The position numbers and the translations under genes were made by a program. The notes under the pieces were generated by a model. It searched no databases and was not told the origin of the DNA. It was given only the letters and a program-made list of their open reading frames with translations. A DNA stretch of 64,000 bases from VRUE01 sp963717375 (lineage in GTDB: Bacteria > Actinomycetota > Thermoleophilia > Solirubrobacterales > 70-9): the NCBI GenBank assembly GCA_963717375.1, contig OY970329.1, positions 558,001-622,000 on the forward strand, given 5' to 3'. How positions within the stretch are numbered: position 1 is the first letter of the stretch; each line of letters begins with the position of its first letter. Positions 30,458-38,227 of this stretch are shown here, one piece after another.

Positions 30458-32056
30458 ATGGAGGCGGCAAGCGCCCACCGCCGCGCAGCCGCATGGCCGG
30501 CTTCGCTGCGCTGGGCGCGGCAGGGTCGTGGGCGCCCGCCCGCGGCCCTGCTGGTCATCTCCGCCGCCGTCGCACTGCTGGCCCTGGCGCCGGTCGGCTT
30601 CCTCTTCGACCAGTCGCTCTCGACCGGCTGGGACGAAGTACAGCGCCTGCTGTTCCGCGCCTTCGTCGGCGACCTGCTGGTCAATACGACGAGCCTGGTC
30701 GCGGTTGGGACCGCGGCCTGCGCAATCCTCGGCGTCGCGGTCGCCTGGCTCGTCGAGCGCACCGATCTCCCCGGCCGTCGTGCCTGGGCGGTGCTGGCGG
30801 CGCTGCCGATCACGGTCCCGGCCTTCGTCACCAGCTACAGCTGGGTCTCGATCACCCCGGCGGTGCAGGGCTTCTGGGGCGCCGCCGGGATCGTCACCCT
30901 CGCCTACTACCCGCTCGTCTACCTGCCGGTCGCGGCGGTCCTGCGCGGCACCGACCCGGCCCTGGAGGAGAGTGCCCGCTCGCTGGGGATGGGGCCCTGG
31001 CGGACCTTCTTCCGGGTCACCCTGCCGCAGACCCGGGTCGCCCTGCTCGGCGGGATGCTGCTGGTCGCGGTCCACATGCTCTCCGAGTACGGGGCTTTCG
31101 CGATGCTGCGCTTCCAGACCTTCACCACGGCGATCTATGACCAGTACAAGCTCAGCTTCGACGGCGCGGCGGCCTCGATGCTCGCCTCGGTGCTGGTCCT
31201 GCTCTGCCTGGTTCTGCTCGTCACGGAGCTGGCGGCGCGTGGCCGCGGGCGCTACGCGCGGGTCGACTCCGGGTCGGCAAGGCCGGCCACGCCCGCCCAG
31301 CTCGGCCGCGCCGGATGGGCGGTCGGCGCCGGCTTCGCGGCGCTGATCGGGCTCGCCCTCGGCCTGCCCTTGATCACCCTCGTCTACTGGGTCGCGACGG
31401 GCAGCTCGGCCGGCTTCGACTTCGGCGCGCTCCTATCCGCCACCGGCACCTCGCTGGAGCTCGGCCTCGGCGCCGCGGCCCTGACCACGCTGCTGGCCCT
31501 GCCGGTCTCGATCCTCTCCGTGCGTCACCCCAGCCGCACCGCGACCGCGATCGAGCGCGCCACCTACCTTCCCTTCGCCCTGCCGGGGATCGTCGTCGCC
31601 CTCTCCCTGATCGTGCTCTCGATCCACTACTTCCCGGCGCTTTACGGAACGACCCAGCTCCTGATCGTCGCCTACGCGATCCTCTCGCTGCCGCTGGCGC
31701 TCGTCGCCACGCGGGCGGCGCTGGCGCAGGCGCCGCCGGTGCACGAGGAGATGGCCCGCTCGCTCGGCTGCAGGCCCCTGACGGCGATGTTCCGGGTGAC
31801 CCTGCCGCGCATCCTGCCCGGCCTCGGCGCCGCCGCGGCGCTGGTCTTCCTCGCCACGGTTACAGAGCTGACCGCGACACTGCTGCTGGCCCCGATCGGC
31901 ACGCAGACCCTGGCGACGCAATTCTGGGCCAAGGCGTCGACCCTTTCCTACGGGGCGGCGGCACCCTACGCTGCTTTGATGGTCGCGATCTCCGCCGCCC
32001 CCACCTACCTGCTGACGCGCCGCCTCGGTGGCGTCGTGGCACCGGTGGAGAAATGA
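30458..32056 (+). CDS. Fe(III) ABC transporter permease, two fused transmembrane domains
   Basis: A 532-residue inner-membrane protein with two six-helix BPD_transp_1 domains (about 60-255 and 310-515), as in FbpB. Each holds an EAA loop that docks the ATPase: LEESARSLGMGPWRTFFRVT near 168-187 and VHEEMARSLGCRPLTAMF near 425-445. First helix PAALLVISAAVALLALAP. It starts 3 nt after the binding-protein gene and its stop overlaps the ATPase start, so the three are one transcript. Substrate assignment follows the binding protein. Confidence 0.92.
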   Translation: MEAASAHRRAAAWPASLRWARQGRGRPPAALLVISAAVALLALAPVGFLFDQSLSTGWDEVQRLLFRAFVGDLLVNTTSLVAVGTAACAILGVAVAWLVERTDLPGRRAWAVLAALPITVPAFVTSYSWVSITPAVQGFWGAAGIVTLAYYPLVYLPVAAVLRGTDPALEESARSLGMGPWRTFFRVTLPQTRVALLGGMLLVAVHMLSEYGAFAMLRFQTFTTAIYDQYKLSFDGAAASMLASVLVLLCLVLLVTELAARGRGRYARVDSGSARPATPAQLGRAGWAVGAGFAALIGLALGLPLITLVYWVATGSSAGFDFGALLSATGTSLELGLGAAALTTLLALPVSILSVRHPSRTATAIERATYLPFALPGIVVALSLIVLSIHYFPALYGTTQLLIVAYAILSLPLALVATRAALAQAPPVHEEMARSLGCRPLTAMFRVTLPRILPGLGAAAALVFLATVTELTATLLLAPIGTQTLATQFWAKASTLSYGAAAPYAALMVAISAAPTYLLTRRLGGVVAPVEK

Positions 32057-33162
32057 TGAGCCCCGCCACATCGCTCTCGGTCGCCGGCCTGGCCAAGGCG
32101 TTCGGCGACTCGCCGGTGCTCGCCGGGCTCGATCTCGAGGTCCCGGCCGCCGGCCTGACCGCGGTCCTCGGGCCCTCCGGCTGCGGCAAGACGACCCTGC
32201 TGAGACTGCTCGGCGGGTTCGAGCGCGCCGACCGCGGCTCGATCCGACTCGGCGAGAGGGTCCTCGACGATGAGCGAACCCACCTCGCCCCCGAGCGCCG
32301 CGAGATCGGCTTCGTCCCCCAGGAGGGCGCGCTCTTCCCCCACCTCGACGTCGCCGCCAACATCGGCTTCGGCCTGCCCCGCGCGCAGCGCCGCGGCGGC
32401 CGGATCGAGGAGCTGCTGCAGCTGGTCGGCCTCCAGGGCCTGGCGAAGCGCTTCCCTCACCAGCTCTCCGGCGGACAGCAACAGCGGGTGGCGCTGGCGC
32501 GGGCGCTGGCGCCGGAACCGGGCCTGGTCCTGCTCGATGAGCCCTTCGACGCCCTCGACGCCGGCCTGCGGGCGCAGGTGCGCGGCGAGGTCCGCGAGGC
32601 CCTGCGAGCGGCCGGGGCCACCGCTCTGCTCGTCACCCACGACCAGGAGGAGGCGCTCTCGCTGGCCGACATGGTCGCGGTCATGCGCGGCGGTCGGATC
32701 GTCCAGGCCACCGACCCGGCGACGCTCTATCGCGATCCGGTCGACGTCGACGTCGCCCGCTTCGTCGGCGAGGCGGTGCTGCTGGAGGGACGGCTCGACG
32801 GCGACTACGTGGAAACCTCCCTTGGGCGCCTGCCGACTCGTGGTGCCGACGCCGCCAGTGGCTCCCGGGCGACGGTGATGCTTCGTCCCGAGCAGATCCT
32901 CTGCACCGGGTCGAGTAGCGCGGCGGCCGTCGAGGGGCCGCGCGGACGAGTGCTCTCGACCGCTTTCTACGGGCACGACGCAACGGCCCGGATCGCCATC
33001 GACGACCCCGACCACGACGAGATCGTCGCCCGCGCGGCGGGGCACCTGCTGCCCCAAACCGGCGAAGAAGTCACCATCGCCGTCGAAGGAACGGCGCTTG
33101 CCTACCCAGCCGCCGAGACTGGGGCCAAGCTCGCCGCCGAGCGCCTGCCAGCGTTCGGCTAG
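32053..33162 (+). CDS. Fe(III) ABC transporter ATP-binding protein
   Basis: A 369-residue ATPase of the FbpC/PotA type. Walker A GPSGCGKTTLL at 40-50, Q-loop FVPQEGALFPHLDVAANI, signature LSGGQQQRVALARALA, Walker B LVLLDEPFDALD, switch His in LLVTHDQEEAL. The C-terminal 120 residues form a TOBE-like regulatory domain, usual for importers. The start ATG overlaps the permease stop (ATGA); a second ATG follows at once. Completes the iron import operon. Confidence 0.93.
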   Translation: MMSPATSLSVAGLAKAFGDSPVLAGLDLEVPAAGLTAVLGPSGCGKTTLLRLLGGFERADRGSIRLGERVLDDERTHLAPERREIGFVPQEGALFPHLDVAANIGFGLPRAQRRGGRIEELLQLVGLQGLAKRFPHQLSGGQQQRVALARALAPEPGLVLLDEPFDALDAGLRAQVRGEVREALRAAGATALLVTHDQEEALSLADMVAVMRGGRIVQATDPATLYRDPVDVDVARFVGEAVLLEGRLDGDYVETSLGRLPTRGADAASGSRATVMLRPEQILCTGSSSAAAVEGPRGRVLSTAFYGHDATARIAIDDPDHDEIVARAAGHLLPQTGEEVTIAVEGTALAYPAAETGAKLAAERLPAFG

Positions 33163-33239
33163 CCGAACGCCCACCCCGGCTCACAGAACAATTAGAGACG
33201 CGTTACTTCCCGTTTCGCCCGGGCACCCAAAGTGCTGAC

Positions 33240-33491
33240 ATGAGCGTGACAGCAATGGGCAAAGCACGGAGCCGCCTCGTCTTGCGCAGGCACGGCGTCG
33301 CGGCGTTCCTGGCCGGGGCCTTGCTGCTTTGGGGGGCCGGCTTCGCGCAGGCTGAGGATGGCCAGCGCGCGCTTCCCTTGGGAGGGGTCGTCGCGGCGGT
33401 CGCCTCCGAGGCCGAATCGATCACAGCCTCGGAGCGGCAGCGGAACTCCGCCGCCCCGAGGAACGCGGTCGATCGCGTCAGCTACGGGTGA
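33240..33491 (+). CDS. Small secreted protein of unknown function
   Basis: An 83-residue protein: a basic start, a signal peptide core AAFLAGALLLWGAGFAQA likely cleaved after AQA, and a mature part of about 45 residues with no cysteine, rich in Ala, Glu, Ser and Arg (LGGVVAAVASEAESI). No known domain. It lies 77 nt after the iron importer ATPase and may be part of that transcript. Its last 10 bases overlap the convergent histidine-rich gene. Confidence is moderate because it is short. Confidence 0.5.
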   Translation: MSVTAMGKARSRLVLRRHGVAAFLAGALLLWGAGFAQAEDGQRALPLGGVVAAVASEAESITASERQRNSAAPRNAVDRVSYG

Positions 33492-33658
33492 TTCGGACCG
33501 TGCTCGCCACCGTGATGATGATGGTGGTGATGGTGTTTGCCGTGATGGTGTCCGGTTGGATCATCGGCGCCGTGCTTTGCGACCGCCGCTCCGGCACCAC
33601 CGATGGCAACAGCTAGCGCCACGGCAAGAGCTGCACTGATACGAGCAACGCGCTTCAT
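33482..33658 (-). CDS. Small histidine-rich secreted protein, likely metal binder
   Basis: A 58-residue protein, short and easily missed. Strong ribosome site GGAGG seven bases before the ATG. Residues 1-28 are a signal peptide (KRVARISAALAVALAVAIGG, cleavage near AVA-KH). The mature 30 residues contain 14 histidines, including HHHGK followed by eight His in a row, and end GPNHP. Such tails bind nickel, zinc, copper or iron. It is convergent with the small secreted protein that follows the Fe(III) importer, so a metal-scavenging or storage role is plausible but inferred. The His codons alternate CAC and CAT, as in a conserved coding tract. Confidence 0.75.
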   Translation of the reverse strand: MKRVARISAALAVALAVAIGGAGAAVAKHGADDPTGHHHGKHHHHHHHHGGEHGPNHP

Positions 33659-33759
33659 TTCTGCCTCCTAGCTCAGGGTTCAACTCACCTACCCGAGCGC
33701 GACCCCAAGATCACGCGCCCCGGAAGTCGACGACGGCTGCTCCCTAGACTTGGTTCGCG

Positions 33760-34149
33760 ATGACGGACTTCGCGATCAAGAACCTGATGGAGATCGAGGA
33801 CGCATCGAGCAGGCCGGAGGTCGAGGCCCGCTTCTCGCGCAAATTCCTCGGCTCCGAACACCTCGGGATCAGCCACTTTCGCTACGCGCCTGACTTTCGG
33901 GCCAAGGACGGCCATCGCCATGAGGTGCAGGAGGAGGCCTACGTAGTGGTCGGCGGGTCGGGACGGATCAGGCTCGATGACGAGACCGTTGAGCTGCGCC
34001 CCTGGGACGTCGTTCGCGTCGCCCCCAGCGTCGTCCGCGGCTTCGAGGCCGGCCCAGAGGGGCTCGAGCTGCTCGCGATCGGCAGCGATAAGCCCGAGGG
34101 CGGCGATGGTGCTCTGGTCGCGGACCGCTGGCCGCGAGATGACGGCTAG
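33760..34149 (+). CDS. Cupin domain protein
   Basis: A 129-residue single-domain cupin. Motif 1 is seen as KDGHRHEVQEEAYVVVGGSG, with two His and a Glu for metal binding, and motif 2 as LRPWDVVRVAPSVVRGFEAG, which lacks the usual second His. Proteins like this bind a metal and a small ligand, or act as isomerases or sensors; the true role is unknown. Its last 11 bases overlap the aldo-keto reductase, so the two are translated together. Confidence 0.8.
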   Translation: MTDFAIKNLMEIEDASSRPEVEARFSRKFLGSEHLGISHFRYAPDFRAKDGHRHEVQEEAYVVVGGSGRIRLDDETVELRPWDVVRVAPSVVRGFEAGPEGLELLAIGSDKPEGGDGALVADRWPRDDG

Positions 34150-35092
34150 TACCGACCTTCCGACCCGCCGCCTCGGCGACTCGGAGATCGAGGTCTCGGT
34201 CGTCGGCCTCGGCTGCAACAACTTCGGCCGGCGCCTCGATCTGGATCGCACAGCCGCCGTCCTCGAGGCCGCGCTCGATGCCGGCGTGACCCTCTTCGAC
34301 ACCGCCGACGTCTACGGCGACGGAAACAGCGAGCGCCTGATGGGCGAGGTTCTCGAGGGCCGTCGCGAGGAGTTCGTCCTGGCGACGAAGTTCGGCTGGG
34401 AGCTGAGCGGGGCCGAGGGCGCCCCCGATGCCGCGCGCGGCTCGCGCGAGTACATCCGCTGGGCGATCGAGGGCTCGTTGCGGCGGCTTCGCACCGACCG
34501 GATCGACCTCTACCAGTACCACCATCCGGACGGCGTAACTCCGATCGAGGAGACGCTGGTGGCGCTGGACGAGCTGGTCCGCGAGGGCCTGGTCAAGGCG
34601 ATCGGCTGCTCAAACTTCAGCGCCGAGGAACTCGAAGAGGCCGAGCGGATCTCTCGTGAGCGGGGGCTGTCCCGCTTCGTCACTCTGCAGAACGAATACA
34701 GCCTGCTCCAGCGCGAGGTCGAGGCGGAGGTGGCGCCTGCCTGCGAGCGACTGGGCGTCTCGATCCTGCCCTACTTCCCGCTCGCCAGCGGCCTGCTCAG
34801 CGGCAAGTACCACCGCGGCGAGAGCGGCCCCGAGGGCAGTCGCCTCTCCTCGGGCGAGCAGGCCGGCAGCGACGAGCAGTTCGACGTGATCGAGGCGCTC
34901 GAAGCCTTCGCCGAGGCGCGCGGGGTCGGCGTCCTCGACGTCGCGATCGCCGGCCTCGCCGCGCAACCTGCCGTCGCATCGGTGATCGCCGGCGCGACGC
35001 GGCCGGAGCAAATCCGAGCCAACGTCGCTGCCCTCAAGTGGCAGCCGGACGAGACCGACCTGGCCGAGCTTGACCGGATCGCCCCAGCCTGA
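34139..35092 (+). CDS. Aldo/keto reductase
   Basis: A 317-residue NADPH-dependent oxidoreductase with an (alpha/beta)8 barrel. Catalytic residues in order: Asp and Tyr in LFDTADVYGDG, Lys in FVLATKFGW, His in IDLYQYHHPD. The cofactor end is seen in SVIAGATRPEQI. The subgroup is that of AKR family 5/11-like proteins acting on aldehydes or sugars. The ATG lies within the end of the cupin gene; the open frame extends upstream inside that gene but has no match. Its last 59 bases overlap, in opposite sense, the CC-motif gene. Confidence 0.93.
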   Translation: MTASTDLPTRRLGDSEIEVSVVGLGCNNFGRRLDLDRTAAVLEAALDAGVTLFDTADVYGDGNSERLMGEVLEGRREEFVLATKFGWELSGAEGAPDAARGSREYIRWAIEGSLRRLRTDRIDLYQYHHPDGVTPIEETLVALDELVREGLVKAIGCSNFSAEELEEAERISRERGLSRFVTLQNEYSLLQREVEAEVAPACERLGVSILPYFPLASGLLSGKYHRGESGPEGSRLSSGEQAGSDEQFDVIEALEAFAEARGVGVLDVAIAGLAAQPAVASVIAGATRPEQIRANVAALKWQPDETDLAELDRIAPA

Positions 35093-35408
35093 CGCGGGGC
35101 TGGGCAAACGCCCCCGCGAGACCGTCGGCAAGCGTCTGCGCGTCCCGTTGCGCCGCAATTGAAAGCGTCAGCTCACCCCCTCTTTCACTCAGCGAGAGAT
35201 CAAGCGATGAACAGCACTCGGCCTCGGCGGCGACGATCGCCTCGAGCCGCCTCCGCGTGGCCCCATCCGCTCGAAAACGCAACAGGTGGCGGCCGCCCTG
35301 GACGCCGCGCGAGATCAGGCTGTCGGCGCCGATCTCGGCTATCGCCGCGAGCCGCTGTTCGAGTGCGCCGGCTCCAAGCGAGCAGGCAGCTGGGTCTGGA
35401 TCGGTCAT
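35034..35408 (-). CDS. Uncharacterised CC-motif protein, divergent from MerR regulator
   Basis: A 124-residue soluble protein. The start ATG has GGAGG eight bases upstream. Its central region includes LEAIVAAEAECCSSLDLSL, a helix with a vicinal Cys pair, followed by RGGELTLSIAAQ. Vicinal cysteines together with a MerR-type neighbour suggest binding of a soft metal or a redox signal; I know no named family. It is divergent from the MerR gene across a perfect 18-bp palindrome, so the regulator probably controls it. The C-terminus is arginine/proline rich and overlaps the aldo-keto reductase end. Confidence 0.65.
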   Translation of the reverse strand: MTDPDPAACSLGAGALEQRLAAIAEIGADSLISRGVQGGRHLLRFRADGATRRRLEAIVAAEAECCSSLDLSLSERGGELTLSIAAQRDAQTLADGLAGAFAQPRVRLGRSGQARPGRSRPAAT

Positions 35409-35452
35409 TGCTAATTCCTCCGGTCTCGAGAAGGGCCGGCGTTAGTGTTGAT

Positions 35453-35470
35453 CCTCAACCCGGGTTGAGG
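35453..35470. promoter_or_regulatory. 18-bp perfect palindrome, MerR/SoxR-type operator
   Basis: CCTCAACCCGGGTTGAGG reads the same on both strands. It matches the shape of the SoxR box (CCTCAAGTTAACTTGAGG) and MerR-family operators in general, with TTGACC overlapping its end as a possible -35 on the minus strand. It lies between the MerR-like gene and the divergent CC-motif gene. Confidence 0.75.
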
Positions 35471-35484
35471 TCAAGGAGATCGAT

Positions 35485-35871
35485 TTGACGGACGCAACGC
35501 TCAGCATCGGTGAAGTCGCGGGGAGGGCCGGCGTCAACGTCTCGGCAATTCGCTTCTACGAACGCGAGGGACTGATTCCCGAGCCCGAGAGGGTGGGCGG
35601 TCAGCGGCGCTTCGGCGAGGACGCCGTCCAGCGCCTCGGCTTCATCGCCGTTGCCAAGCGGGCGGGGTTCTCACTAGATGAGATCCGGGCCTTGCTCTCG
35701 TCAACCGACCGCGGCGCTCCCGCCTCCGAGCAACTCCAAGCGCTCGCCACCCGCAAGCTGCCGGAGCTCGACGCCCTGATCGAGCAGGCGCAGACGACGC
35801 GCGGCTGGCTGACGGCAGCTAGCCAGTGCCGCTGCGAGACCCTCGAGAGCTGCGCCTTGTTTGCCAGCTGA
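35485..35871 (+). CDS. MerR-family regulator (SoxR/CueR-like)
   Basis: A 128-residue activator. N-terminal helix-turn-helix: LSIGEVAGRAGVNVSAIRFY followed by the family motif YEREGLI and the wing QRRFGEDAVQRL. A coiled dimerisation helix leads to the C-terminal sensor CRCETLESC, a C-x-C-x5-C that corresponds to three of the four cluster cysteines of SoxR; the first (C-x2-C) is absent. It may thus sense a metal ion or redox change through three cysteines. Start is TTG with AAGGAG upstream. The palindrome 15 nt upstream is its likely operator and also faces the CC-motif gene. Confidence 0.85.
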   Translation: MTDATLSIGEVAGRAGVNVSAIRFYEREGLIPEPERVGGQRRFGEDAVQRLGFIAVAKRAGFSLDEIRALLSSTDRGAPASEQLQALATRKLPELDALIEQAQTTRGWLTAASQCRCETLESCALFAS

Positions 35872-35929
35872 GCGAGAATCCGCCGCCAGAGCCAAAAGTT
35901 GCGTGTCCAATTTGCCGCCGCCGCACATG

Positions 35930-35943
35930 CGAACATATGTTCG
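35930..35943. promoter_or_regulatory. LexA (SOS) box
   Basis: CGAACATATGTTCG is a perfect palindrome and an exact match to the Gram-positive/actinobacterial SOS box CGAACRNRYGTTYG. It lies 25 nt upstream of the DUF1508 gene start, so that gene is a candidate member of the LexA regulon. Confidence 0.75.
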
Positions 35944-35967
35944 TACCCCGAACTTTAGGAGATGGCA

Positions 35968-36204
35968 ATGCCCCAATTCGACGCATTTGAAGACCTTGTT
36001 GGCCAATGGCGCTGGCGGCTGCTGGGTAGCGACGGACGCACCGTCGCTACCTCGGGAGAATCGTTCAACTCTCATTGGCACGCGCTGAGGGCGGCCGAAA
36101 ACGTCCGCGGCGTCGCTTCCGGTGCCCGAATCTCCGGCACTCCCGCCGAGGGAGCCAACGACGCGCTCGCGACGATCATCGATCGCGAGCTGGCGCACAA
36201 CTAG
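35968..36204 (+). CDS. DUF1508 (YegP-like) protein
   Basis: A 78-residue protein with one DUF1508 unit: WRWRLLGSDGRTVATSGESF then a helix AENVRGVAS, the family pattern of a beta hairpin and helix. YegP and relatives are small and of unclear role. I chose the ATG at 35968, six bases after AGGAG; the ATG at 35962 lies one base after it and cannot use that site. The SOS box just upstream implies DNA damage induction. The C-terminus (about 20 residues) is free of known motifs. Confidence 0.75.
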   Translation: MPQFDAFEDLVGQWRWRLLGSDGRTVATSGESFNSHWHALRAAENVRGVASGARISGTPAEGANDALATIIDRELAHN

Positions 36205-36212
36205 ACCGCGCC

Positions 36213-36824
36213 TCAGTAGAAGCCGAGCCGAGCCAGGGGCTCGACCAGCTCACGCTCCTCGTAGGAGAAGTGAGAAGCCATCGCGTCGGTGATCAGGTCG
36301 ACCGACTCGCGGACGCGGGACATCGCGTCCGGCTCGGAGGCGACGAGCGCAACCAACGCCCGGTCGATCCGCTCGAGGATCTCGGCGATCGTCTCATGCT
36401 CCTCACCGAGCCGGGACAGGACGGGCTCCAACCGCGGGTCCGCCTGTCCCAGATGGGGAAAGACGCTGCTGTCCTCGAGCGAGTGGTGGCCGGTCACCGC
36501 CCGGCAATAGGACTGACAGAAGGCACCGAGGGTCCAGTTGTTCTGCCGAATCGTCATCCGGTTGAAGAACGAGCGCAGCGCGGCGGGGTCCGAGGCACCG
36601 GAAGCGACCTCGTCGATCGCGTCGCGCAGTCGGCTCAGCTCCGCTCGAAGCCCATCGTGAACATCGATCAGGTGCTTACCCGCGGCCAGCTCGGCGGCCG
36701 AGTACTCGCGCTCGGGGTCGGCCTCCGGCCCGGCCGGGCGGGTGCTCTCGTCCCACGGCCGCTCGTCGCTGAGGCGCCCGCCGTCGTCCGGGGTCGGCGT
36801 GACTGAAAAGCGCGAGCTGGCCAT
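36213..36824 (-). CDS. Hemerythrin HHE domain protein
   Basis: A 203-residue cytosolic protein. From residue 45 on it is a four-helix bundle with the di-iron ligand pattern of hemerythrin-like proteins: LIDVHDGLRAEL, TGHHSLEDSSVFPHL, EEHETIAEIL and a final SHFSYEERELVEPL. Such proteins bind oxygen or nitric oxide, or sense iron and redox state. The first 40 residues are acidic and disordered. Convergent with the DUF1508 gene. Confidence 0.88.
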   Translation of the reverse strand: MASSRFSVTPTPDDGGRLSDERPWDESTRPAGPEADPEREYSAAELAAGKHLIDVHDGLRAELSRLRDAIDEVASGASDPAALRSFFNRMTIRQNNWTLGAFCQSYCRAVTGHHSLEDSSVFPHLGQADPRLEPVLSRLGEEHETIAEILERIDRALVALVASEPDAMSRVRESVDLITDAMASHFSYEERELVEPLARLGFY

Positions 36825-36992
36825 TAAGCCACCCTACCCAGGGCTTCAGCCCGGTCGGCTTGTACATCACGGACAAAGAAGAAAAAACCTGTCTGCCGCT
36901 GCAGGGCTAATGGAATTCGCCCCAATGACCGATGGGCCGCCTGGAATCAATCATCCGTCTACATCGCTAAAGAAACCAAGGGGGCAGTAAGA
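36825..36992 (+). other. Long leader before surface-protein operon, possible RNA structure
   Basis: 168 bases lie between the hemerythrin start and the first gene of the exported-protein operon, unusually AT-richer and purine-rich in part. Possible pairings are CTGC with GCAG near 36892-36903 and GGGC with GCCC around 36904-36922. I looked for a cyclic-di-GMP aptamer and found no convincing match. It may contain a promoter and an untranslated leader. Confidence 0.3.
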
Positions 36993-37463
36993 ATGGGCTG
37001 GATCACTAGAAAAAGAGCGCTTGTGGTGCTCGGATGCGCCTGCGCCATCGGGGTGGCCGGCATCGCGGTCGGTTATTTCACCTCGAGCGGCTCGGGCACC
37101 GGCACCGCAACCGTCGGCTCCAGCTCCGCCGTGACGCTACACGCGACGATCTCCTCGAGCCTCTACCCAGGTTCGTCCTCGCCGGTCTCGTTCACCGTTG
37201 ACAACCCGTCCTCGGGCGTCCAGCGGGTCGGCACCGTCAGTCTGGCCAGCATCTCGGTCGACGGAGCGCACTCGACCTGCAGCACCACGCTCACCGGCGG
37301 CAACCCAGACTTCACGATGGCGGCAGTGCCTGTCAACCAGGTGATCAACCCTGGCAACGGCCAGAGCGTTTCCGCCACCGGGACGCTGACGATGAACGAA
37401 ACGGGCACCAACCAGGATGCCTGCCAGGGTGCGACGCTGACGCTGCACCTGACCAACAACTAG
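36993..37463 (+). CDS. Exported protein with alternate-type signal peptide, TasA/camelysin-like
   Basis: A 156-residue protein. The signal segment KRALVVLGCACAIGVAGIAV is followed by GYFTSSGSGTGTATVG; the pattern (A/G)YF(S/T) then a Gly/Thr stretch is seen in SipW-dependent and alternate-signal exported proteins. The mature part is beta-rich (VTLHATISSSLYPGSSSPVS). Two cysteines occur in STCSTT and QDACQG. The C-terminal TNQDACQ motif recurs in the next gene. AAGGGGGCAG precedes the ATG. It is the first of three coupled or closely spaced genes and may be a minor pilin or sheath-like unit. Confidence 0.7.
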   Translation: MGWITRKRALVVLGCACAIGVAGIAVGYFTSSGSGTGTATVGSSSAVTLHATISSSLYPGSSSPVSFTVDNPSSGVQRVGTVSLASISVDGAHSTCSTTLTGGNPDFTMAAVPVNQVINPGNGQSVSATGTLTMNETGTNQDACQGATLTLHLTNN

Positions 37464-37486
37464 TCCCGAAGGGGTTGGCGGGGTCA

Positions 37487-38227
37487 ATGCGCACGACTCG
37501 CGGCGTGGTCGCCGTGCTGGCCGCAATCGCCGGCCTCGGTGCCGCTGCCTACGCGGCTGTTCCCCGTCTCACCCCTGGCCCCGCTCCCAAGCCGGAGCGA
37601 AGCCAGGGAGCCGGGTCACTGCCCACGCCGAAGATCACGATGCATCCCAACAAGCTCGCGACATCCACCAACGCCAAGTTCGGCTTCGGGGTTCGCACCG
37701 GCAAGCCGCGCTTTCAGTGCCGGCTCGACAACCGCCCCTGGAGCACCTGCCAGTCACCAGTCACCTTCAGCAAGCTGGCTGTCGGCAGCCATAGCTTCTC
37801 GGTGCGCGTGCTCGGTGCGCGGGGAAGACACAGCAACGCGACGCGATTCGGCTGGCGGGTGCTCGAGCCGATGGACTTCTCAATCACGCCACAGCTCGGC
37901 GGCCTTGGTGCGCTGTACCCGGGCGCTCCGGCGCAGCCACTGCCGCTGACGATCGCGAACCCGAACCCGGTGCCGATCTTGGTCACCAGCCTGCAAGTCA
38001 GGGCTACGGCCGATCCACCTGGCTGCGGCAGCGCCGACAACCTCATCCTGACCGGATCGAGCGCCTCCAGCGCAGCTCCGCTCAAGGTCCCGGCAAGTGG
38101 ATCGGTGAGCCTGCCGGCACCGGGCGCCTCAGCCCCGTCGATCCAGCTGCGTGACCTGCCCGTTAACCAGGATGCCTGTCAGCGCAGCCAGTTCCCGCTG
38201 TCGTTCTCCGGGACGGCCCGGGGATGA
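37487..38227 (+). CDS. Exported surface protein, Ig-like, with C-terminal VNQDACQ motif
   Basis: A 246-residue protein. Signal: VVAVLAAIAGLGAAAYAAVP. Residues 55-130 form a domain with paired cysteines (FQCRLDNRPWSTCQ), a pattern of bacterial Ig/polycystin-style repeats, followed by a second beta domain (LTIANPNPVPILVTSL) that contains GCGSADN and DLPVNQDACQ. The latter part resembles the C-terminus of the preceding protein. Start is the ATG at 37487; a TTG at 37475 is less likely. Its stop overlaps the next gene start (ATGA). No membrane anchor at the C-terminus. Confidence 0.65.
   Translation: MRTTRGVVAVLAAIAGLGAAAYAAVPRLTPGPAPKPERSQGAGSLPTPKITMHPNKLATSTNAKFGFGVRTGKPRFQCRLDNRPWSTCQSPVTFSKLAVGSHSFSVRVLGARGRHSNATRFGWRVLEPMDFSITPQLGGLGALYPGAPAQPLPLTIANPNPVPILVTSLQVRATADPPGCGSADNLILTGSSASSAAPLKVPASGSVSLPAPGASAPSIQLRDLPVNQDACQRSQFPLSFSGTARG

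Noticed and set aside
29507..31075. Minus-strand open frame of 522 codons
   Set aside because: Antisense to the iron binding-protein and permease genes, with low-complexity Arg/Gly composition and no domain.
36825..36992. Cyclic-di-GMP (GEMM) riboswitch
   Set aside because: The GCAAACC and GACGCAAAGCC-type conserved blocks are absent; only the CTAA portion is vaguely similar.
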